A stretch of DNA of 64,000 nucleotides. It comes from Blepharisma japonicum (lineage: Eukaryota > Ciliophora > Heterotrichea > Heterotrichida > Blepharismidae). The DNA is taken from NCBI GenBank assembly GCA_949751835.1, contig CATKHK010000010.1:372001-436000 (forward strand), given 5' to 3'. The number at the start of each line of letters is the position of its first letter. Position 1 is the first letter of the stretch. The notes under the pieces were generated by a model. It did no database searches, was not told the origin of the DNA, and saw only the letters and a program-made list of their open reading frames with translations. Made by a program: the position numbers and the translations under genes. Positions 11,815 to 21,086 of this stretch are shown here, in pieces.

Positions 11815-12035
11815 AATTATTTAATTTTCACCAACTCATTTTAGTATTGGATGAGAAATTTCAATTAGATGCATTTATACTTAAACTCCTAAAGCGCAAA
11901 ATTATGCTTATCTTTAGAAATAAAGATGAGGTGATGCTAAAATGTAATCGAAAATAAAAATTCAATTTAAAATATAGTAGAATTATTAAAATAATAACAC
12001 GTTCCTATATTTTTACTTATCACCTAAGTTTTGTT

Positions 12036-12719
12036 TTAGTTTGAATCTTCTTCCTCTATTAAGATTCCATTTCTTCAATTTCTTCTTAATTCTTCTTTAC
12101 TTCCAAAAGAAAAACTTCCTGACTTAATTCCTTTTATAAATCTAAGCTTTTCTTCCTTATTGGACTGCTCTATTTCATGCTGTAAACTCTTAATCATTGT
12201 AAAATTTGATACTTTATTCGTTTTTTCTAACTCAAAATTTTTTCTCTTCAGATCTTCTATAGCAATTTTGTCATTTTTTGAGGTATCGTATGCATTTGCC
12301 AATAATTGATTATATTCTTCAGTGCGTTTTTTCATAGTATCACTTAGTTCAAGAATCTTTTCTTTTTGGGCATTATTTTCATTTTCACATAAAAGTTGGG
12401 AATTTTTTAATTTTTCAACTTCTTGAGAAAGGGATAGAAGGGACTGTTGGAGAGCACTAGATTTTGCCTCATAAAGTTTGGCTTGATCTGAGAGAGATGA
12501 AATGATGTCTTCAAGGGATTTTTTTTCAAGTTTCAATGCCACCAATTCTTCTTCGAGAAGATTTTGGGAAGTCTGAGTATCTGAAGTAAATCGAACATCT
12601 TTGGAAGCCTCTAAGGTAGATGTGAATGAAGAAAAAGTAGGAAGATTAGTAGACTCTTCTTCAGTTTGGGCGGATTTTGATTCTACAACTTTGTGCTCTC
12701 TAGTCTCTACACAGCCCAT
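12036..12719 (-). CDS. Coiled-coil protein with an MGC acylation start
   Basis: Function not recognised. I start at the internal Met that gives MGCVETREHK, not at the upstream in-frame Met at about 12779. An N-terminal Met-Gly-Cys with small and polar residues following is the classic signal for N-myristoylation at Gly2 plus palmitoylation at Cys3, which would anchor the protein to a membrane. One TGA Trp (RRNWRNG) extends the frame by 13 residues to a TAA, giving 227 residues. Residues about 60-200 form a continuous coiled coil rich in Glu, Lys and Leu. The likely role is a membrane-tethered scaffold; a substrate relation with the window's DHHC enzyme is speculation only. Confidence 0.7.
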
Positions 12720-13002
12720 TTTATGTTTAAATTTTTGTGGAAAATTTATTTTGCAATAAAATCTTAGAAAATTTATCAATGAATCGAAAATAAATTTTAA
12801 TATATAGTAAAGCTTTGATTCTTATATCTCATGCATCATTTTTTAAAAATTTTAAAATATATGTTTTAATATTTATAAGCAAGTCATATAATCCAACAAT
12901 CTCTTTTTTGAGCTTATTTGCGGTTTTATTTAATATTAAATCATAACTTTCTAATGCCATTTACACTTATAACAATTCTGCTAAATACGAATTTTAACTA
13001 AA

Positions 13003-14304
13003 ATGTCTTTTCCGTTAGAACTTGACACAACACAGCTTATTATAACTCTCGATTCAATATCACATCGATTATCTTTTCCATATCTCAGTAGGAGAAATCT
13101 CATAGACCTGAATCAGGTAGACTTAACTGAAGAATTAAAATATACAATCCAAGAACTTATAGATCGTGAAAAAGAATTTTTAGCCTGTATAGGCATTGCC
13201 AAAGAACTTATAAAAAGTAACGAAAATCTTAAAGCACAAATCAATGAACTAGTCGAGAAAAAAAGGAAATACAAGTATCTTAACAGCCAGCTTTATATAG
13301 AGATCGAACGGTATAAGTCTGAAATTCACAGTTACGAAGAAAAATATGCCCAAGCCAACAGCGCACTTCAGAATTGTGAAGAGGAATTGTTAGTTCTTAC
13401 TGCTGAAAATTCACAAGTTTTAGTTGAAAGTGAAAAACTAAAAAAATTGCCTGATTTTCTAAGAAAATTAATAGTTGACTATGAAAATCGTATCGAAATA
13501 CAAAAGGACTTTTTTATCAAGCAAATAAGTTCAATAGAAGAATCCAAACTTGAAAGTGAGAGAACGTATAACAAAAAGATAAGAGACATGGGGGAGCAAA
13601 TAAACATGCTGAAAGCACAGCAAATTATAGCAAAGAGCACAGAGCAAAAATATCTAAAATCAATAGAGCAAATTGATTTTCTCGAAAAAGAATTAGAAGA
13701 TACCAAAAATAATTATAAAAATTACGAAAAAGCCAACAATGAATTAATAAAAAGCGTAGAGTTACTAAAAATCAAAAATGAAAAATTGCAAGAAGATCTT
13801 GAAGTGAATGAAAATACTTGCCCAGTTACAAAACAGGATTGGAATAAAGAAACAAGTTTATTCAACGAAATACAATATTTAGATGAACAAGACAATCTTT
13901 GAACTGATGTATCCGATGAAGAAAGCAACCATTCTCCAAACGTCACCAAAAATGTCTTAAAAGATACCACAAACTCATTTCTTGTTTGCTCTCCAATTAT
14001 TTCAAAAACGAGAAGAAGCTATTCCCTTAAGTTTTCTAATGATAATTTTTCCTGAACAAGCTGTAAAAAGCCCCGATATTTAGCAAATCCCAGCAGAAAA
14101 GATCCTGGGGAAGAATATTTTATTCTAGCAACCCAAGCTATAAAAATGAACTTGCCTTTTATGCATGAAATATGTAGGCTCCCTGCAAGTGAATTATATA
14201 AGAAGGCTGTTGATGAAGACGTTCCATTTAATAAATGGCACACTTGGATCGAAAATCAATTAACACTCGCGTATTACAAAATTGTACAAAGTAATATTAA
14301 ATAA
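13003..14304 (+). CDS. Long coiled-coil protein with a conserved-looking C-terminal segment
   Basis: 433 residues once two TGA codons (DNLWTDV and FSWTSC) are read as Trp. Residues about 40-285 are almost unbroken coiled coil rich in Glu, Lys, Asn and Leu. After a Ser-rich linker comes a compact segment (about 370-433) with EEYFILATQAIKM, PFMHEICRLPAS and KWHTWIENQL, which looks globular and helical. I do not recognise this domain. The architecture is that of cytoskeletal or basal-body linkers, but nothing proves that. It is divergent from the acylated coiled-coil gene next door, and the two may share a promoter region of about 280 bp. Stop TAA. Confidence 0.7.
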
Positions 14305-14418
14305 TCTCAATCGTAGTTAATCCTCTGAAAATAGCTAATTTAAAATTTAATGAAAATATTTATAGTAATATAGGAAACACTTTTAAATGTATTATATCAT
14401 AAAGTAAAATCTAATTAA

Positions 14419-15171
14419 ATGAAAATGGGTGAAAAAGAATGAAAAAATCCAAATTTCCAGAAAAGCAATCAAAATAACCTTATTCAGAGTAGACCAATAA
14501 GTGGTAATGACTCAAGCGAAAATATAAAGGTTATTGAAGTACTCCAAAAAAAGCAATTTATAAGAAAAGAATTTTTAATTGGAGAGCCAGCATTAGACTG
14601 TACACCTCAGCATCGTAAAAAAAGTTTATTTCAAGCCATCACAGAGTTTTCTTCAGCAGATTTAAGCATAAGTTTTAAAGACTTATATGACCAGAAAATA
14701 ATGCCCTCAAAATTTTTAGCAACGCCTATTCCAGTTATTAAAAGCCTGACCCAGAAAGTCTATGAAAAATCAAAGCCAATTCCATTTCCTCTAAACTTAT
14801 CTTTTATTGAGCAGTCTAAGAAAAGGAATGAAATTACTGAAGAAAAACTAAGAAAATTAAATTCATTCAATTCAAAGCCCAAAAAAATATCAAAATCATC
14901 TATAGACCTTTTTCATAAAAATTCGATTAAAAATCCACCTTTGAAAGTTTGCGAAAATGTCACAAAAATTTGCAGTAGCCTGCTTAAGCAAAATAAACGC
15001 TGTAAAAGCGTTGTGCTGAAAAAAACAAAGCAATTGCACAAAGGACTTATTAAATGTGAAGAATTCGCCGAAAAAATAAATAAAAGCAATCAGCGTGCTA
15101 ATTTTTATTTTTTGCATCATAAAAATATTCATGATGAAGTTTCGAATTCATTGTTAAAAATAAAACTATAA
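14419..15171 (+). CDS. Lysine-rich protein of unknown function
   Basis: 250 residues, starting at ATG 14419 with a second Met two codons later. One TGA Trp occurs at codon 8 (EKEWKNP); reading it as stop would wrongly move the start to the internal Met at 14701. The protein is basic, rich in Lys, Ser, Asn and Phe, and mostly predicted disordered, with a possible helix at the C-terminus (about 205-245). No domain, signal peptide or membrane segment is seen. It lies about 115 bp downstream of the coiled-coil gene on the same strand. Stop TAA. Confidence 0.55.
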
Positions 15172-15272
15172 TAATTGCCAAGTCTAGATTATCTTAGCAC
15201 AACTTCGTTATTGTTTTAGTAAAAATATAATTAATAAATCTTTAACTCCTTTTTATGGTATCCATTATTTTA

Positions 15273-17732
15273 TTAAGCATAATTATCTTCATCTTCAGAA
15301 TCTTCATGCTTTTCTTCTATTGGCTTGGGCTTTAAGCATGGTGCTGAATAATAAAGCCACTCTTTATAAATATTCTTAACCTTGTCCTGATGCTCCTTTT
15401 TGGCTATTTCAAGACTCTTATTTCTAAGAAAAACTCTTCTATAAGTATCAATTAATAAAGCTAAAAATGCAGAGAAAAGGAAAAATACGATAGCAAAGAA
15501 ATAAACATATAAGAAACCAATTGTCCATGTGGGAGCGAGCTTTATCAAATCATCAATAGATCCTAGCCCAAGCAGGAACATTATATCAGAGAGTATATTC
15601 CAGCTAAAATTTCTCCAGTAATAGTTATTTGTTCCATAAATGTGATAAGTCACCATCAGAAGACCCAACAAAATTGGTCCTAAAATGAAGATCAAACAAA
15701 TCACATTCTTTGCAGCCATTTGTAAGGTTAATAAATAGGATCCGACTTTTTTAGTGATATTCAAAAATGAGAGCATTCTTAGCATAAGTAAAAGAATAAG
15801 TCATGCGTTCAGAATAATGTATGTATTATAATCATCAGCTGATTTTTGCAAGTCTGTATACTCTTCCCTCAAAATATGGCTTTTCTTTATATCATGTTTA
15901 AAATTAAAAGCAAAAGCAGATACAATCAAAGAAAATATAATTAAATCCCCGACTCCTCTTGTACTAAACAAATACTGATAGTTTCTAGAATCATCAGTTT
16001 TCCTCAAAACCATTCTTACTGTTATATATAAAAGATAAAATCCAAGAATAAACCTAACAATTTCAAGAATCAGCATTGAGTTATCTTCAGAAGTCCCTTC
16101 ATGGAATAGCTTGAATACAGAAGAGTGAAAATAAGTAGGAAATACAAGTCCAGTTGTGCTAACCTCTAGAACTACATATACGGAGATAAATTTTTCATAA
16201 GTTGGAGCATATAAATTGAAGCTAAAAAATATTGCTCGGGTTTCCAGCCAGATTCAGCCAGCTGCTTGCAATGACTTATAAGTAGTAATGAATTTCTCTT
16301 TAGTCGTGTTAGAAGGCCATTGGTCATAAACGTAGCCAGAGCCATCATAGTTAGAAAATTCACCCTGAAAATTCCAATCAATCCCAGTCTCTGAGGCGCT
16401 TTGATAGACATTTCAGGAATCATTTTTGCCATTAATATTGTCTGTATATTTTGTGCTTGACGAATAAATTTGATGATAACAGGTAAAGTTTGGTGATATA
16501 TCCCAATTTGAAGCTTCAGGACAATCCATTTCATTTGTTCTTACTTGTCGCATTCTGACCGGGCCTATCAAGTAATACCTTCTTATAAAGTTATTGTGAT
16601 ACAGAAATTGGCTGTTAAATACATTATTAGAAAGCACGTTTATTACAAATTTATCGACATCATCAAACGTGCTTATAGCCCAGTAATTCTTTTTGTCAGA
16701 AAAATTTACAAGCATGGCTTGATTTATGCCTTTCTGGAGCCAATAGTCACCGTTTACATTTCTTCTCACAATATTCAAAGCTGCAGAAATCGCAAGGCAA
16801 ACTAGAATGATGATCATTGTATTGAAACTTGAATAAGAGCCTTGAGTTTTCTCCTTAAGAATAGGGTCATCATCTAAGTCAATATCGACCCTTTTAAAGG
16901 ATTCTAATCCTTTGTACATTTCAGACAATTTTTTGAAGTTGTTCATATGCTGCCTATCTGAAAATCCTCTCGCTCTCCCTGCAAGTCTTCTTTTCACAGA
17001 GCCAACTTTAAATTGACTTATAATAGAAGGATCTAAAAAGCAGTCATTTAATGCTGTAAAGCTGTTTTTTGCTTGATTATCAATCGAAAACAATCAAAAT
17101 TCAGGAGGAATTCTTTCGTTTATGACGCATTCCTGGACATTTTCATTCATAAATAAGTCAAGCATTGCAAAGTTGTTTGCTCGGAAACCTACAGTATCGG
17201 GGTCTTTGATTTGCTATATAAAAAATACTCAGAATTCACATGCAGTCGCTTTTAAGTCATGAAAAGTAGTAGTTTTATTTATTTTGAATCAAGCTTCCTG
17301 TGGATCCATTTTTTCGAATTTTTCATAGTCGCCGTCACGTAAGCCAGGGACAAAACGAATAATGACTGAGGTAATTATGAGTGGAACTTCGCTTTCATAC
17401 TCTTGAAGTCGGGTCCTTTTATCTTTGTTTTCACTTTCTTCATCTGTTTTTATTAACTCAATCAGTTTATACTTGACTCATTCTTCAAGCTCCTTTTCAC
17501 GCCTTTCTGCATCTCCACCTGTGAAACTTGATTTTATTTCAATTGTTTCGTCTTCTTTACCTTGCTTATAGGCGAGTTCTTTTTTCTTGTCTTCTATTTT
17601 TTGTTCGTAGTTTTGCAGCTGCTCAGTTAAGATCTCATTCTCATCAAGAATTCGGTCTTTCTTCTTGCTTAGGTTGGAGAGTTCGACTCTTTTGCGCTTG
17701 AGTATGTCGCTATAGCTTGCATCGTCAAACAT
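15273..17732 (-). CDS. Polycystin-2 (TRPP)-type cation channel
   Basis: 814 residues assembled by reading seven TGA codons as Trp and removing one 15-nt intron (17214-17228). The N-terminus is coiled coil (about 5-85). The first membrane helix lies at about 296-317. The extracellular polycystin domain has the family hallmarks: DGSGYVYDQWP, GWIWLETRAIFFSFNLY and a segment matching VSTTGLVFPT. Helices S2-S5 follow, then a pore region with FLLGLGSIDDL and S6 (FLYVYFFAIVFFLFSAFLALLIDTY). The C-terminal tail is acidic. Polycystin-2 channels are calcium-permeable cation channels of cilia and ER membranes; in a ciliate a role in mechanosensing or contraction is plausible inference. The unusual feature is that the coiled coil is N-terminal. 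Stop TAA. Confidence 0.92.
17214..17228 (-). other. 15-nt intron of the polycystin gene
   Basis: On the coding strand GTATTTTTTATATAG, phase 0, carrying an in-frame TAG. T9 and A10 are present. It directly follows a TGA Trp codon (CEFW). Removal restores the polycystin frame. Confidence 0.9.
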
Positions 17733-18259
17733 TTTTATATAAGCATAGGCGTTTTTGAGTTTATAAGGTTATTATATTTCTTAAAGTGCAAATTAAGTTA
17801 AGGATTTATACCTCAATCTTTAAAGAGAATAATTTACTTGTAATTAAATCTAAGTTACATAACGAACTTAATCATGATTAAATATATTAGGATTGAGTTG
17901 AGACAATTAAAGATTTTTAAAATAAATAGATCTGCTAGCTTTTTGAAAAGTGTTTCTAATTTCTGTCCTCATTGATTCAGCGATTTCTTATGATAATAAT
18001 TATTTAATTTCAGGTTTAAGTGTGAATACTTAGAGGTTGAATTTTTCAAAGAGTAATTATAACAAAATATTCTCAAATTTGGTATTGTAATAAGAATTCA
18101 TACTATATTTAGCCTCAAGTTTCAAGTACCTAGAATATGTAGGCATTTAATTTTACTAAATTTTTAATAATTTAGCTTAACATTACAATTTTACAATTCA
18201 AATTAATAATTGAGAGGATAAATGAAATATTTTAGCTCTTGTTTGCAATAGCAAATAAT
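17733..18259. other. Divergent intergenic gap
   Basis: About 525 bp between the starts of the polycystin and saposin-like genes. AT-rich; likely promoters for both. No other element recognised. Confidence 0.4.
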
Positions 18260-18943
18260 ATGGTTGCGCTTAAAGCTGTTTTATTTGTTAGTATTTTTGC
18301 TTTTTCATTTTCAGAGTCTAATCTCTCATTACTCGGTGGAGTCGATATGTGCCCTCCTTGTGTCCAATTCGGTAAAGATGAACTTCTAACTCTTTACAAT
18401 TATGTAAACAATCACGCAATTCCAAACTCCTGTGACGATATATGTGGCATACTCAAAGCAAAGCTGCCAGTTGAAATCTGTGGATTTCTATGTCTCAGTG
18501 TAGGTGTCAAAGTTTTTACCGAAGATATCAAAAAAGACGCTCCAGATCCAATCTATTTTTGTGAAGATCTTAAACAATGTCCTGCAGTCAAAGGAGGAGC
18601 AGCCAATATCACTAATACTTATGTGACTCCATCCACAGCTGCTCAGTTTTCAACCTTCAACATCCAAGTGCTCTTTCAAGTGACCAAAGAAACAGGAACA
18701 GGTGAAGTTGCTTTAACACTGAAATCTCCTGATAAAAGTGTCCTTACCCAGAGCTATCTTAATGAAGGATTCCCCATTGGAGCATACTCTGCTAAGTTCC
18801 AGGTGGTTACAGATGGAGGATATCCAGCTGGAAATTACACTGGGCAAGTGGCTATTTGCACAGGCACTTGTGGATCTGCCTCTCCTATTAGTGCAACTCT
18901 TGCAACAACTAACGTAAAATTTACGGTAACTCAGCAAGCTTAA
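18260..18943 (+). CDS. Secreted saposin-B-type protein with a C-terminal beta domain
   Basis: 227 residues. I start at the ATG that gives a clean signal peptide (MVALKAVLFVSIFAFSFSES), about 20 residues. Residues about 30-108 form a saposin-B fold: CPPC, then Cys in the CDDICGIL, EICGFLCL and YFCEDLKQC segments, with the usual pairing pattern and amphipathic helices. The second half (about 115-227) is a beta-rich, Thr/Ser-rich domain, Ig-like in look, with a CTGTC pair. Saposin-like domains bind or disrupt lipid membranes. Single-SAPLIP proteins of protists include amoebapores and Dictyostelium countin. Whether this one is lytic, digestive or structural cannot be told. Stop TAA; no intron. 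Confidence 0.75.
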   Translation: MVALKAVLFVSIFAFSFSESNLSLLGGVDMCPPCVQFGKDELLTLYNYVNNHAIPNSCDDICGILKAKLPVEICGFLCLSVGVKVFTEDIKKDAPDPIYFCEDLKQCPAVKGGAANITNTYVTPSTAAQFSTFNIQVLFQVTKETGTGEVALTLKSPDKSVLTQSYLNEGFPIGAYSAKFQVVTDGGYPAGNYTGQVAICTGTCGSASPISATLATTNVKFTVTQQA

Positions 18944-19047
18944 ATAAGCAAAGTTGATTTTAGCTAATTTCAGCTTAAGCTGTGTGATAGCTTAATTAAT
19001 TTAAATTTAGATAAGGTATTGTGAGCATGGAAAAAGTTATTAATAAG

Positions 19048-19704
19048 TTAATTAGCTTGATATGACCGTCTGAGCAAATCAACTTTGGATTTTATGCTTT
19101 CTTTGAGCCTTAAAATATCTCTTTTCGGAGATAAGTATTTCAGTTTTGGTGGTCTTGATAAGCTTGAAGACAGATGCAGCTCTCTAGCTTGCTTAAATAA
19201 AATTGGTGTGGTTTGATGGAAACTTGCCAACACTATAGACTGTGTTTTAGTCACTGCAGGTTTATGATGATCAGCATTCGTTAACAGCCTTGGGTTTATA
19301 GGAGATAAACTTCTGGATCTTTCTGGCTTTAAGCATTCATTTGCTAAGAGTTTTAGTTTCTCTGATATAAAGGGTGCTGGCTTATAAATTTTATTTGCAT
19401 CTTTTTCAGGAATAAAATCACTTTTATATATGATTTCTCTGTCAGTGTTTCTTCGATTCATAAATCGTTTTCTTTTTACTTCTAGAAAGGACCCATGCCT
19501 TTGATTTATTTTTATTGCTGTTTCAAGTTCTCCAACATTATCACAAAATTCGTTTAAAATGCCAGCTTCATAGTCTTTTTCAACTTGGACTGGCTTTAAT
19601 AAAGGGTGGCTTGGGAGTTTCTCACCTTTTATGGCCGAATAGATTTGGTAGGGTAGCAAAGGTGGTTTGGAATAGAGAGAACTTAGGTTGATTGATCTTT
19701 CCAT
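19048..19704 (-). CDS. Basic protein of unknown function, 218 aa
   Basis: I do not recognise it. It is rich in Lys, Arg, Leu, Pro and Ser, with no signal peptide or membrane helix. The middle contains ETAIKINQRHGSFLEVKRKR, likely an amphipathic helix, and the C-terminus ends in repeated basic helices (SPKRDILRLKESIKSK). The composition resembles ciliary or cortical microtubule-associated proteins, but there is no motif to support that. It converges with the saposin-like gene (about 105 bp between stops). Start ATG 19704, stop TAA, no intron or TGA. Confidence 0.6.
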   Translation of the reverse strand: MERSINLSSLYSKPPLLPYQIYSAIKGEKLPSHPLLKPVQVEKDYEAGILNEFCDNVGELETAIKINQRHGSFLEVKRKRFMNRRNTDREIIYKSDFIPEKDANKIYKPAPFISEKLKLLANECLKPERSRSLSPINPRLLTNADHHKPAVTKTQSIVLASFHQTTPILFKQARELHLSSSLSRPPKLKYLSPKRDILRLKESIKSKVDLLRRSYQAN

Positions 19705-19902
19705 AATGCAAATTTATAAAATCTCTTCTTCATTATTAATCAATAATGTAATTGGAGACATATATATGCACATTTTCTTAGAAACTCTTTCTAATTATAG
19801 AAAATATCTTCACTGATACAATTTTAATCTTATATAAAATTATTAGGAATTTAGAAATATTATAATGCAGACTAAGAAATCTATTAAACATAAAGATTAT
19901 GT

Positions 19903-20865
19903 TTACTTTTTATTGGTAAGTTTCTCATACATAGTTTTTACCATCTTCTTCATATCAAACTTCAATTTATGTCCCCAATCTCTTTCAGCAGCACTCCAAT
20001 CAGTCCCATCAGGCCAACTTTTTACAATCGGATCTCTATAATCAGGCTTATACTCTACTTCTCCATTAGTCCATCTCAGCACTTCGTTGCAATAATCCCC
20101 CACACTAACTCCACAAGAGGCCATTGTATAAGTCCTAGCTGTCAGTCTTTCATTTGGAGCTTGCATGAATTGGCTAACTCCATCAATTAAGTCATCTAAA
20201 TACATCAAAGGCATTTTTGTGTCAGGTGACACAGGAATTATAGTTTTTCCAGTGCTTAAAAGATCATAGAACATTGTGACTGTAAATGCAGCAGATCCTC
20301 CACCTGGTGCTCCTTCAGAAGTAATGACAGGAATCCTAAGACTACGGAAATCCACCCCATGCTTCATATTGTAGTATTCCCCAATAAGTTCTAAATGCAC
20401 TTTCGTGATTCCATAAATTGTGGATGGTCTCTGAATTTCAAGATTTCCAGGGATTTTGGGAGTTGAGGACCCAAAGGCTGCTAATGATGAAGCTACAAAA
20501 ATTTGGCAATGATGGATGCGGGCTTGTTCTAAGATATTGTGGAGGCCTTGGATGTTAACCTTAAGTGCAAGCTGAGGATTTAATTCACTTGGTGCACTTA
20601 GAGTAGAAGCTAAATGGTAAATTATTGTAGGCTTATAAGAAGTAAATAGCCTATCAACGAGAGCGGTATTTAAGACGTCAAGCTGCTCGAATTGAGTGCT
20701 CTTTTCCCACCCAGATGGAGGTTGCTTTAAATCGGTTGCTAGAACGTTTTCGATTCCATAAGTTTGTTGAGCCCTTGTCAAAAGTTTGCTGCCAATCTGG
20801 CCTGCAGCTCCGGTGAAAAGTACTCTTGCTGTAGAGAATTTCCTTAAACCTATTTTAAATGCCAT
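19903..20865 (-). CDS. TDH: L-threonine 3-dehydrogenase, mitochondrial type
   Basis: 320 residues of the extended short-chain dehydrogenase (epimerase-like) form of threonine dehydrogenase. The N-terminus (MAFKIGLRKFSTARV) is basic and hydroxylated like a mitochondrial presequence. The NAD-binding GAAGQIG loop lies at about 19-25, followed by the acidic ATDLK end of strand 2. The catalytic Ser is in ASSLAAFG and the YGITK motif supplies Tyr and Lys. Downstream GVDFRSLRIP, GAPGGG and MPLMYLDDLIDG match animal TDH closely. It oxidises L-threonine to 2-amino-3-ketobutyrate, which is then cleaved to glycine and acetyl-CoA. All five Trp codons are TGG. Stop TAA; no intron. Confidence 0.92.
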   Translation of the reverse strand: MAFKIGLRKFSTARVLFTGAAGQIGSKLLTRAQQTYGIENVLATDLKQPPSGWEKSTQFEQLDVLNTALVDRLFTSYKPTIIYHLASTLSAPSELNPQLALKVNIQGLHNILEQARIHHCQIFVASSLAAFGSSTPKIPGNLEIQRPSTIYGITKVHLELIGEYYNMKHGVDFRSLRIPVITSEGAPGGGSAAFTVTMFYDLLSTGKTIIPVSPDTKMPLMYLDDLIDGVSQFMQAPNERLTARTYTMASCGVSVGDYCNEVLRWTNGEVEYKPDYRDPIVKSWPDGTDWSAAERDWGHKLKFDMKKMVKTMYEKLTNKK

Positions 20866-21086
20866 TAATATCTAGGTGAATTTATTAATAATCCTAAATT
20901 GATTTTCCCAAAGGCCAATTGATAAAAGATTTTTTAGGAAATCTTTTCTTATATTAAACTTAATCACTTTTCTTTAAAAGCAAGCTAAATTAGAGAAGAG
21001 ACTAAACAAGTAGAAATTTTAATTTTTATTGGAAGGAAAAATAACTCCATTAATAAAATGATTTAGATTTAAGTAATTGAAGAAAG

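Noticed and set aside
12075-12779. Longer start (MINFLRFYCK...) for the acylated coiled-coil protein
   Set aside because: The extra residues are low-complexity and AT-driven, and the internal Met creates a strong MGC acylation signal.
13722-13970. Minus-strand frames of 75-82 codons over the coiled-coil gene
   Set aside because: Shadow frames opposite a Lys/Glu-rich coiled coil; rich in Ser/Phe/Leu as expected of antisense.
16172-16534. A 120-codon minus-strand frame overlapping the polycystin gene
   Set aside because: It is out of frame with the polycystin domain, which runs through the same bases when TGA is Trp and matches the family residue by residue.
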